NCBI RefSeq assembly: GCF_910585425.1
Contig: NZ_CAJUCP010000005.1
Coordinates: 81,915 to 145,914, forward strand
DNA length: 64,000 bases
From: an uncultured Acetatifactor sp.
GTDB lineage: Bacteria; Bacillota; Clostridia; Lachnospirales; Lachnospiraceae
Reading direction: 5' to 3'
Shown: positions 35,753 to 43,442 of the stretch, piece by piece
How the letters are laid out: each line of letters opens with the position of its first letter
Numbering within the stretch: the stretch's first letter is position 1
The notes under the pieces: generated by a model
What the model was told of the DNA's origin: nothing
The model's input: the letters and a program-made list of their open reading frames with translations, nothing else
The model's database searches: none
Program-made: the position numbers and the translations under genes

Positions 35753-37006
35753 CTATTTCCATATCTCTTTCATCCGTTTCACATCCGCGCCGGTAATCTC
35801 CCGGTCAGAGTAGCGGGCCTGCTCGTACAGATCCGCCATGCCGTTTACATCCAGCTTCCGCTCCCACTCTCTGGCGGTGTAAAGCCCAAGGCCGGACTTG
35901 TCCCCGGCATCCATCCTGGCGGTGGCGGCGGTCAGCTTCTTTTTATAAAGCTTCCGGATCCGCTCCCTGGGGGAAAGCGCGGTGAACAGCCCGGATATTT
36001 TTTTGTCCCTGTTTTTCTCTATCTCACATTTCTCCCGGAAGTCGTAGGCCTCTCCTGTCTGAATCTCCTGGTCCTGATAACGGAATACCATGTATTTCTG
36101 GACTAATTTAAACAGTTTCCAGAGCAGCACCCCTACGCCGATCAGGGCGGCGGCCCCGAAGAGGACGATGGCGATGAACTCCAGGACCTCCCAGAGCCAG
36201 AAGGGCTCCTCCCCGGGCGGCAGCCCCATGGCCCCCATATTCCCGGAGGGCATTTCCGCCGGCGCGATCTCCGCCACCTCCTCTGAATGGGAGCCCCGGG
36301 AGAACAGGAAGCGCAGGAATTTCAGCAACAGATCCCCTATGGGCCTGAGGATTCCGGCCAGCCATTCGAACTGTGTGCTGAGCACCAGGATGCCTATCCC
36401 CGCCAGGGTATATCCCAGAACCAGGCCCATGCCGGAATGGAACATTTCAGCCGCCGGAAGGAAGCCGGCGCTGCTTTTGTTCATGGACAGGAAGTCCAGA
36501 TAATGGTCCATGAAATAAATGACGAAATAGAGCGCGATGACTCCGATCAGAGTAATGTTGTAGTAATTCTCCCAGCCCCTTGTGCCCTGATAATACTGGA
36601 ACAGCGCAGTGACGGCCGACAGCACCACTCCCACCGCCAGGGGCATGCCCTCGGAATATACGGTGCTGTGCTTCAGGCGCAGCAGAAGGGAATGGATGAT
36701 ATAGCCGATGACACAGGCCGTGCAGGCGACCCTGGTCAGAATCGACTGGCCGGATAGGGCGAAAACCAGAACAGCCGTGCCCAGATGGGCCAGCAGGAAC
36801 AGGAGGAGATTCCTCACCTTGCAGCGGAACACGAAGAAGGCCAGGGGAATCAGGCTGCACAGTGCCCACAGGGCCAGGCTGGGGTCTCCTGTTCCGAGAA
36901 GCTTCTTCATCACTCCCATGACCGTCAGAAGCAGGGGGAACAGCATCCAATGGTTCATCTGCTCTGTCAGGAATTCATTAACGATTTCAATCCGCTTTAT
37001 ATTCAT
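35753..37006 (-). CDS. DUF4129-like membrane protein of the MoxR cluster
   Basis: A 417-residue protein with about eight membrane helices. A cytoplasmic C-terminus (SPRERIRKLYKKKLTAATARM and LYEQARYSDREITGADVKRMKEIW) matches the DUF4129 tail of transglutaminase-like membrane proteins, though the transglutaminase core itself is absent. It is third in the moxR-DUF58 set. The ATG at 37006 has GAAAGGA 5 bases upstream, and that site belongs to the dispersed repeat. A longer frame to 37225 overlaps the DUF58 gene and is not used. Confidence 0.78.
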   Translation of the reverse strand: MNIKRIEIVNEFLTEQMNHWMLFPLLLTVMGVMKKLLGTGDPSLALWALCSLIPLAFFVFRCKVRNLLLFLLAHLGTAVLVFALSGQSILTRVACTACVIGYIIHSLLLRLKHSTVYSEGMPLAVGVVLSAVTALFQYYQGTRGWENYYNITLIGVIALYFVIYFMDHYLDFLSMNKSSAGFLPAAEMFHSGMGLVLGYTLAGIGILVLSTQFEWLAGILRPIGDLLLKFLRFLFSRGSHSEEVAEIAPAEMPSGNMGAMGLPPGEEPFWLWEVLEFIAIVLFGAAALIGVGVLLWKLFKLVQKYMVFRYQDQEIQTGEAYDFREKCEIEKNRDKKISGLFTALSPRERIRKLYKKKLTAATARMDAGDKSGLGLYTAREWERKLDVNGMADLYEQARYSDREITGADVKRMKEIWK

Positions 37007-37088
37007 TGGAATCCTTTCTTCCATGGAATGCTCTTTGGAATGCTCTTTCTTCCATGGAATGCCCTTTCTTCCATTATAATGCCTTTCA
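37007..37088 (-). repeat. Array of GCATTCCA-type repeats between DUF58 and DUF4129 genes
   Basis: On the minus strand the units read GCATTCCATGGAAGAAAGA-like, four copies with small changes. The last supplies the GAAAGGA ribosome site of the downstream gene. The DUF58 stop lies at the upstream edge. Confidence 0.8.
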
Positions 37089-38210
37089 TGCCTCAAAATA
37101 AATGACTTCAATCCGTTTCTGAAGCTCCGGCGGGAGCTCCGGCTCCTTATTGCCCAGCACAGGGTAGAACCAGGTGAACGGATTGCCGGTCTCCTCATAC
37201 CGGTCCAGGAGCGCCACGAAGTCATCGTACTGGTTGGGGGCCACGAAGCAGGTGTAGGCCCCTTTGGACTCCTGGAACAGCTTCTCCTCGAAGGTCTCCA
37301 CGAAGCCTGCGGTCGGCTGGGCGGTATCGATCCTGGCCAGGGCGCGGTAGATGAAATCCATCTGCCCTTCGCTGGCCTTGCTGTCCACGCTCAGGGGCTG
37401 GTGGGTCAGGATGTCCACGCCGTTCCCGTAACAGGAAATCTGCATCCCCTGCTGCAGGAAATGGAGGCACAGCGATACTACGATCCGCAGGGACATTTCC
37501 ACGGCCTCCTCTTTTTTCAGGATATTGTCGTCCTGAATGTTGAAGAAGATGCGGACGCTCTTCAGGGAGGTATAGCCCATCTGGTTCACTTTGAAGTCCC
37601 CTGTCTTGGCGGTGGCCTTCCAGTTGATGCTGCGCATGTCATCGTAGGGCTGGTACTCCCGGATGCCCCGGTATTCAAAGGGATCCTCCAGGAGATGGCG
37701 CCTGGTGAGCATCTCCCCGTTCAACTGGACGAAGGACTGGCGCAGCCTCCTGCTGTCATAGGGCTTCGGATATACGTAGAGCTCCGCCCTGACAGGCTGG
37801 TCCGCAACCATCTGCCCGAGGAAGAACAGATCGGACGCCACCAGACTGATCTCGTCTATGGTATAATACCCTCTTTTTCCCCCGGTAAACCGCAGGGTGC
37901 GGGTCACTCTCTCGCCGCCGCTGATGCGGAATACGTCATTGCGGTAATACTGATCCGTGGTGCGGGAGCCTTTCTCGTTGCCGAATATCAGGTGCCTGTC
38001 CGTCTTGAACTTCACCTTCAGCATGGACAGGGGGAGCCTTTTTCTGTTTTCGATGATTTCCCTCAGCTCTCCCTGCTCTCCCTCAAAGATATGGTTCGTC
38101 CCGAAGCTGAGGGAAATCCCCAGGTGCTTCTGCCAGAGCTTTTCGTAAAGACGCCTCTGGGCGATGAAAAGGAGGTAGGCGATAAGGCCGATTCCCAGTA
38201 GTTTGATCAT
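37086..38210 (-). CDS. DUF58 domain-containing protein
   Basis: A 374-residue protein with an N-terminal membrane helix (LGIGLIAYLLFIA) and the DUF58 signature DPFEYRGIREYQPYDDMRSINWKATAKTGDFKVNQ. Beyond it lies a von Willebrand A-like fold. DUF58 proteins work with MoxR AAA ATPases, which are encoded 15 bases upstream. The biological target of the system in Firmicutes is unknown. Confidence 0.88.
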   Translation of the reverse strand: MIKLLGIGLIAYLLFIAQRRLYEKLWQKHLGISLSFGTNHIFEGEQGELREIIENRKRLPLSMLKVKFKTDRHLIFGNEKGSRTTDQYYRNDVFRISGGERVTRTLRFTGGKRGYYTIDEISLVASDLFFLGQMVADQPVRAELYVYPKPYDSRRLRQSFVQLNGEMLTRRHLLEDPFEYRGIREYQPYDDMRSINWKATAKTGDFKVNQMGYTSLKSVRIFFNIQDDNILKKEEAVEMSLRIVVSLCLHFLQQGMQISCYGNGVDILTHQPLSVDSKASEGQMDFIYRALARIDTAQPTAGFVETFEEKLFQESKGAYTCFVAPNQYDDFVALLDRYEETGNPFTWFYPVLGNKEPELPPELQKRIEVIYFEA

Positions 38211-38225
38211 TTCAATACCTCATCT

Positions 38226-39176
38226 TTACGCACGAAACTCCTCGGTGGGCACAGGGATGTTTCCAAGTATCTGCTCCATCCATTTCACGGCATTCTCCGT
38301 GCCGCCGGAGCCATAGCCCAGCACGATCCTGTGGGCCAGCACGGGAACCACCAGCGCCTTGATGTCGTCCGGGGCCACATAGTCCCTGCCGTCCAGATAG
38401 GCATAGGCCTTTGCGCAGCGCAGCAGCGCCAGGTTCCCCCGGGGGCTTACGCCCATGACGACCTGCTCTCCCGTCCTGGTGGCCTCCACGATGTCCACCA
38501 TGTATTCCTGCACGCATTTATGTACGAAAATCCGTCCAGCCTCCTCTCTGGCCGCGGCCAGCTCCTCCAGGGTCAGGACGCTTTCCAGCTCTGCCAGGGG
38601 CTCCTTATCCATGTATTTCTCCAGGATGGCCAGCTCCTCGGCCCTGTCCGGCAGACCCATGGAAAGCCGCATCATGAAGCGGTCCATCTGGGCCTCGGGC
38701 AGGGGGAAGGTTCCCGTGGTCTCCACCGGGTTCTGGGTGGCGATGACGAAGAAGGGCTTCCCGGGCACATAGGATTCCCCGTCGATGGTGACCTGGCGCT
38801 CCTCCATGCACTCCAGCAGGCCGGCCTGGGTCCTGGGGGTGGCGCGGTTGATTTCATCCGCCAGGAGGATATTGGTGAATACCGGCCCCTTGCGCAGGAT
38901 GAATTCGTTCTTCTGTCTGTCGAAGACATTCAGTCCCGTGATGTCGCTGGGCAGAAGGTCCGGCGTGAACTGTATCCTTGCAAAATCCGCGCTGATGCTC
39001 CTGGCCAGGGTCTTGGCCAGCTTGGTCTTGCCTGTGCCGGGCACGTCCTCCAGCAGCACGTGTCCATCCGCCAGAAGCGCCGTCAGGAGCAGCCTGGCGG
39101 TCTGTTCTTTTCCTACGATGACCTTGGCGATGTTGGACAGAATCTTATCGCCCAATACTTTTCCGTTGCTTCCCAT
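38226..39176 (-). CDS. MoxR family AAA ATPase
   Basis: A 316-residue AAA+ ATPase: Walker A DVPGTGKTKLAK near residue 40, Walker B ILLADEINRATPRTQ, sensor IATQNPVETTG and the C-terminal lid (SPRGNLALLRCAKAYA). MoxR proteins act as chaperones that mature partner proteins, usually with DUF58 and membrane components as here. It is first in its operon. Confidence 0.92.
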   Translation of the reverse strand: MGSNGKVLGDKILSNIAKVIVGKEQTARLLLTALLADGHVLLEDVPGTGKTKLAKTLARSISADFARIQFTPDLLPSDITGLNVFDRQKNEFILRKGPVFTNILLADEINRATPRTQAGLLECMEERQVTIDGESYVPGKPFFVIATQNPVETTGTFPLPEAQMDRFMMRLSMGLPDRAEELAILEKYMDKEPLAELESVLTLEELAAAREEAGRIFVHKCVQEYMVDIVEATRTGEQVVMGVSPRGNLALLRCAKAYAYLDGRDYVAPDDIKALVVPVLAHRIVLGYGSGGTENAVKWMEQILGNIPVPTEEFRA

Positions 39177-39184
39177 TTTTCGTT

Positions 39185-39252
39185 TCCCTCTCTTCCACTG
39201 GAATGCTTTGAATGCTTTTTTTCCATTCTATCATAATGCCGTCCAAAATGCC
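39185..39252 (-). repeat. Degenerate GCATTCCA-type repeats upstream of moxR
   Basis: On the minus strand: GGCATTATGATAGAATGG, then AAGCATTC, then GCATTCCAGTGGAAGAGAG, ending just before the moxR start. Same core and orientation as the other arrays. Confidence 0.65.
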
Positions 39253-39296
39253 ATATTTTTAAATAAGCTTTCTTACTCTTTTGAAGGAATCCCAAT

Positions 39297-39677
39297 ATGA
39301 GCGATGTGACGACGGAACAGAGGCTGCGGCTGGTGCAGCAGGTGCGCTCCCGGTATCAGGAGGACCAGTATGACCTGTCCAACAGGGAGCGGATATTGTA
39401 CGGGAGGACCAGTATCAGTCCGGAAAGGGCCGCCGGATACGGCTCTTATTATGATGATTACTACCCGGAGGGAGCCTTGCCCGGGGAAGGGGCGTCGTCC
39501 TTCCGGCTGCGGCTCTTCCTCGCCATGTTCCTGGTGATGCTGGTGATCGTCATGGATGTGAACGGCATAGCAGTGGCCGGAATCACCACGGAGAAGATCT
39601 ACGAGGTGATTTCGGCCGACTATGAGGAGGTGCTGGAAACCTGGGTGGAAGCGATCTCCTCCAATGTCCGGAAATGA
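39297..39677 (+). CDS. Small membrane protein of unknown function
   Basis: A 126-residue protein. The N-terminal cytoplasmic part (about 1-70) is polar, with an early segment LRLVQQVRSRYQEDQYDLSNRE and a Tyr/Asp/Gly-rich stretch. One membrane helix (about 73-92, LFLAMFLVMLVIVMDVNGIAV) follows, then a short acidic outer tail. GAAGGA precedes the ATG. It is divergent from moxR and convergent with the helicase-fusion gene. No family is recognised. Confidence 0.7.
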   Translation: MSDVTTEQRLRLVQQVRSRYQEDQYDLSNRERILYGRTSISPERAAGYGSYYDDYYPEGALPGEGASSFRLRLFLAMFLVMLVIVMDVNGIAVAGITTEKIYEVISADYEEVLETWVEAISSNVRK

Positions 39678-39691
39678 GCGTCCGGCCCTGG

Positions 39692-42600
39692 TCACAATGT
39701 GCCGCAAAGGTAGGCGTAGGCGTTCAGGATGGTCTCCTGGTGCTTCCCGGCAATGAAGTAGAAATCCATCTGCCTGTGGTTTTCCGTATAGAGATAGGAG
39801 CCGTAGGCCGGGATGTCGCAGACAAAGGCGGGATGCTCTGTGGCCGCCAGGATGCCGTACCCTCTGTCGGAGAGGAAAAAGGGCAGCCCCTCTCCCCCCT
39901 GCTGGGAGATATATCTGGCGCCGCCCCGCAGGCTCAAGGACGGCTGGCCCTTCATGCCGAAGCCGTAGAGGCGTTCGTCCCTGGCCCAGTCCAGGTAGAG
40001 CCAGGTGCGCAGCTTTCTGTCCGCGGCCGTCTCTATCTGGCGGCATTCCCTGGGGCGCTCCGCCAGCAGCAGCCGGGGCTTCGCCCTCCCCGCGGAATCC
40101 TCTTCTTCTGTCAGGGCCAGGTAGCGGACCGCGCCGGTCGCCTTGTCCACCTGGAGCAGCAGTTCATCGGTGGTGAGCTCTACCAGCTTGCCCGTGTCCT
40201 TGTACATCCAGAATTTATCCGTCCGGTCTACCGCGATGGCGGGATGAACGGTGCCGTCAGGCTGGCCGCCCCGGAGGAAGGAGACTCTTACGATGGCGCT
40301 TCCCACCGGGCTCAGCCGCAGGGTTCCGTAACGGCTCTGGAGGTACAGGCCGTCGGGCTGCTTCGTGACCCAGCGGACGGAGAGGTCGATTTTGGCATGG
40401 CCCAGGGGGCGCAGCTTCTCGGTGGGCGGGATGTCGCCGAAGGCCGGAAGCGCCGGGCCGGGGCGGGCGGAGGTTCTTTCCGGAGCTTTCCGGGGCGCGG
40501 AAGTTCCCGGGGCTGTCCGGCTGCCCGTGGCCGGTCGGGGAGGCTCCGGGCGGGTGCCCCGGGAGAATGCGGATGCCGGGGAAGATATCCGGCTGCCCGT
40601 GGCCGGTTGGGGAGGCTCCGGGCGGGTGCCCTGGGAAAATGCGGGCGCCGTGGAAGCTGTCCGGGAGGCTCCGCTGGCTGGCGCGGCCTTTCCGGGTCTG
40701 CCGGAGGGCTCCGGGCCGCCGGTCGGCGCAGTGTTCCGCACGATGGAGACCCTGCTCCTGATGGGCGAAGCGCTGACGGCTGCCCTCCTGTCAGATGCTG
40801 CCCCTGCGGTCGGCCTCCGGACCGGCCTTTCCGCATCTGGCCTGGCTGCTGCCGATTTTGCGGCAGAACCGCCGCCAATGCCATCGGTGCCTTCTATTTC
40901 TCCGCCGGACAATTTGCTCGCAGAGGCAGCATCGCCCCTTCCGCCAGTTCTCCCTGCCGTTCCCGGGGCCGTGCGCATATCCCGGAAAGAAGACATATCT
41001 GTCATATTTTTGCCCACAGGCTCCGGCGGCGCTTCCTTCCGCTCGGGAACCGGATCCGCGATCAGCCCCGTCAGGTCCTTCGTGTGGAGCACGCACAGCT
41101 CATGGAGGGCCCTGGTAGCTGCCACATAGAGGAGCTTGGCATGTCCGTCGTCCACGGGGTACTCCGCCCTTGTGGGATCCAGGATCAGCACGGTGTCGAA
41201 CTCCAGCCCCTTGGTATACTCCACCGGCAGCACCATGACGCCGTTTCCGAAGACCGCCTTCTCCAGGTCGCTCTCCATGACTTCCAGGTACTGCCCCAGC
41301 TCCTTTGCGGCCCAGTTGGCCCCATGTTGGTTCCGGCAGACTACTGCGATAGTATCATACCCCTTCTCCTGCCATGCCCTGCAGATATCCGCCGCCTCCC
41401 GAATGATGTCGCTCTCGCTCCTCTGGAGCACGGCCACCGGGCTGCCGTGGCGGATGATTGGCTCCACGGGATAGCTGGAAAAGCTTCCGTGGTGCAGGAT
41501 TCCGGTGGCGAAGTCGGAGATTTCCACGGTGTTACGATAGCTTTTCTTCAAAATGCCGAAGCTGTCCATCTGGTCCGGCAGAAGCAGTTCCCGCAGCTCC
41601 TCCCAGTCGTTGAGACCGAAGCCGAAGTGGATGTTCTGGGACACGTCCCCCATGACGGTGTAGGTGCAGTCCTTGATGCAGAAGTGCAGGACGGAGTAGG
41701 CCATCATGCCGAAATCCTGGGCCTCGTCGATGACGATGTGGTGGGCCTCGCTGATGACCTCCGTCTCCTTGATTCTCTTGTAGAGGTAGGCCAGGGCTGC
41801 CAGGTCGTACACGTCGAACTCGTCCACCGGGATGTCCACCGCTTTTCCCTTCAGGGCCTGGAACTCCAGGAATTTCCGGTACAGGTCGTAGATGGAGCCT
41901 TTCCAGACTTTTCCGCCGTACCGGCCCCGATAGGCCTTCAGGATGGCCTTGCGCTCGGGCTCCGTGTACTTCACTCCCTTGCCCAGGAACTCTTCCTTTA
42001 TCTTGATGATCAGCCGGTCGTTCAGCATGTTGATTTTGTTCTGCATGGATACCTTCGGGTTCTGGAGGATGTATCGCTCCACGGCTTCGCCGTCCACCAG
42101 CAGGATCAGGTCGTGGGGATTGACCTTTTTCCCCACAGTCTCGTCATAGACGCCGCTTTTGCCGTCCCGAAGGCCCTCCACGAACTGCCGGGGATTCAGA
42201 TAGATGGATTCCCGCAGGATGCCCTCCCATTCCAGCTTGTCGCAGTAGGCCTTCAGATCCCGGAACCAGCCCAGGCCGCCCTTTATGCTGCCCCGGTCTC
42301 CGCTCTGGCCGCCCCTCAGGATACGGTATCTCTTCTCGTCCCAGTCCTCGTACAGAAGCCTGACGAAGAGCTCCTCCATGGTCATCTGCCGTATGCCGTA
42401 CACATCCAGGTCCGGCAGCACCCCTGTGATGTAATTCAGCAATATCCGGTTGCTCCCCACGATGTAGAAGTCGTCCGGCTTGAAGCGTTCCGGATAATTG
42501 TACAGGATAAAGGAGATACGGTGCATGGCCACGGTGGTCTTGCCGGAGCCCGCCACGCCCTGGACGATGATGTTGTGGTGGGGGGACTTGCGGATGATCT

Positions 42601-43216
42601 CATTCTGTTCTTTCTGGATGGTGGCCACGATTTCGCTGAGCACGGCCTGCTTGTTCTTGGCCAGGTACTTGGTCAGCAGGTCGTCATTGGCCACAACTTC
42701 GCTGTCGAAATAGTCCAGCAGCTTCCCGGACTCGATCTCATAGGTGCGCTTCAGCATCAGGTCGATGTCTATCCGCCTGTCTCCGGGGGCCATATAGCTG
42801 CATTTTCCCAGGCCGTTCTCGTAATAGGCATTTGCCACGGGAGCCCGCCAGTCTATGACGATCTGGTGGGTGGCGTCCTTCGCGATGCCGCCCCGGCCGA
42901 TATAGAGGGATTCCACTTTGTCCAATGCCTCGTCCCGGAAGACGATCCGCCCGAAATAGGGCTTGCCCTGGGCCTTCTCATTGCGCTCCAGGGCCCGCTT
43001 CATGTGCAGGTGCATGGTGGTAAGGTTCTCCAGGGCGTTGATCAGCTCCGGGTTGTCGTCATGGAAATGGTCCAGCATGACGTCGATCTCCGTGCTCATG
43101 TCATCCACCTGCCTGCCGTAGCTTTCCAGATTGTCATGGATGACGGAAAGGGTCTGTTCCAGGAAAGCCTCCTCGGCCTGTCTGGTAGTGCCTTGTATTC
43201 GTTCCTCTTGCTTCAT
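39692..43216 (-). CDS. HelD/UvrD-like ATPase fused to a GH31-like N-terminal domain
   Basis: An 1174-residue protein in three parts. Residues 1-715 are a HelD-type superfamily 1 ATPase: N-terminal helical arm, Walker A G220-VAGSGKT227, Walker B IVIDEAQD 494-501 and motif VI LLYVAATRA near 695-703. HelD proteins free stalled RNA polymerase. Residues about 716-935 are a Pro/Ala/Arg/Gly-rich linker with a 24-residue tandem duplication. Residues about 940-1174 resemble the beta-sandwich (galactose mutarotase-like) domain that precedes the GH31 barrel: DGLYLQSRYGTLRLSP, ERLYGFGMKGQPSLSLRGG, LPFFLSDRGYGIL, and FYFIAGKHQETILNAYAYLCG. The stop falls where a GH31 barrel would start, so no catalytic aspartates are present. 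The frame is continuous and codon use does not change visibly. Confidence 0.85.
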   Translation of the reverse strand: MKQEERIQGTTRQAEEAFLEQTLSVIHDNLESYGRQVDDMSTEIDVMLDHFHDDNPELINALENLTTMHLHMKRALERNEKAQGKPYFGRIVFRDEALDKVESLYIGRGGIAKDATHQIVIDWRAPVANAYYENGLGKCSYMAPGDRRIDIDLMLKRTYEIESGKLLDYFDSEVVANDDLLTKYLAKNKQAVLSEIVATIQKEQNEIIRKSPHHNIIVQGVAGSGKTTVAMHRISFILYNYPERFKPDDFYIVGSNRILLNYITGVLPDLDVYGIRQMTMEELFVRLLYEDWDEKRYRILRGGQSGDRGSIKGGLGWFRDLKAYCDKLEWEGILRESIYLNPRQFVEGLRDGKSGVYDETVGKKVNPHDLILLVDGEAVERYILQNPKVSMQNKINMLNDRLIIKIKEEFLGKGVKYTEPERKAILKAYRGRYGGKVWKGSIYDLYRKFLEFQALKGKAVDIPVDEFDVYDLAALAYLYKRIKETEVISEAHHIVIDEAQDFGMMAYSVLHFCIKDCTYTVMGDVSQNIHFGFGLNDWEELRELLLPDQMDSFGILKKSYRNTVEISDFATGILHHGSFSSYPVEPIIRHGSPVAVLQRSESDIIREAADICRAWQEKGYDTIAVVCRNQHGANWAAKELGQYLEVMESDLEKAVFGNGVMVLPVEYTKGLEFDTVLILDPTRAEYPVDDGHAKLLYVAATRALHELCVLHTKDLTGLIADPVPERKEAPPEPVGKNMTDMSSFRDMRTAPGTAGRTGGRGDAASASKLSGGEIEGTDGIGGGSAAKSAAARPDAERPVRRPTAGAASDRRAAVSASPIRSRVSIVRNTAPTGGPEPSGRPGKAAPASGASRTASTAPAFSQGTRPEPPQPATGSRISSPASAFSRGTRPEPPRPATGSRTAPGTSAPRKAPERTSARPGPALPAFGDIPPTEKLRPLGHAKIDLSVRWVTKQPDGLYLQSRYGTLRLSPVGSAIVRVSFLRGGQPDGTVHPAIAVDRTDKFWMYKDTGKLVELTTDELLLQVDKATGAVRYLALTEEEDSAGRAKPRLLLAERPRECRQIETAADRKLRTWLYLDWARDERLYGFGMKGQPSLSLRGGARYISQQGGEGLPFFLSDRGYGILAATEHPAFVCDIPAYGSYLYTENHRQMDFYFIAGKHQETILNAYAYLCGTL
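40539..40668 (-). repeat. 72-bp tandem duplication in the linker of the helicase fusion
   Basis: Two near-identical 72-bp units encode AFSQGTRPEPPQPATGSR and AFSRGTRPEPPRPATGSR with short spacers (period 24 residues). It lies within a very GC-rich segment. Confidence 0.8.
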
Positions 43217-43301
43217 CGGTCGCTCCTTCCTTTTGTCAAGATTTTGTCAGTTTCCTGCGTGGGTCAGTCGCGTTCGCCTGTAGATTCAGCGTGTAGTAAT
43301 A

Positions 43302-43307
43302 ATTATA
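43302..43307 (-). promoter_or_regulatory. Possible -10 element for the helicase-fusion gene
   Basis: A perfect TATAAT on the minus strand about 85 bases before the start codon; the -35 region is a T-rich run without a clear match. Confidence 0.35.
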
Positions 43308-43376
43308 GGAAAAAAAGAAAAAAATACTAGACTTTTCTTTCATAATTTGGTAGAGTGTTATATAGAATCGTGCCTG

Positions 43377-43406
43377 AAAAAAGCTGCTGTTGAACAGCAG
43401 CTTTTT
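43377..43406 (-). terminator. Terminator after the diguanylate cyclase gene
   Basis: AAAAAGCTGCTGTT and AACAGCAGCTTTTT form a near-perfect hairpin with a 2-base loop, 37 bases past the cyclase stop. Confidence 0.85.
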
Positions 43407-43442
43407 GACGTTATTTCATATATCCTTGAGGAGCCCCGCAGC

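Noticed and set aside
39273..39700. Remnant of a GH31 catalytic barrel downstream of the fusion gene
   Set aside because: The sequence beyond the stop is the convergent membrane-protein gene; no GH31 catalytic motif appears in any frame.
39674..43330. 1218-codon open frame on the plus strand opposite the helicase fusion
   Set aside because: It is the antisense shadow of a GC-rich gene with clear helicase motifs; its translation is low-complexity and matches no family.
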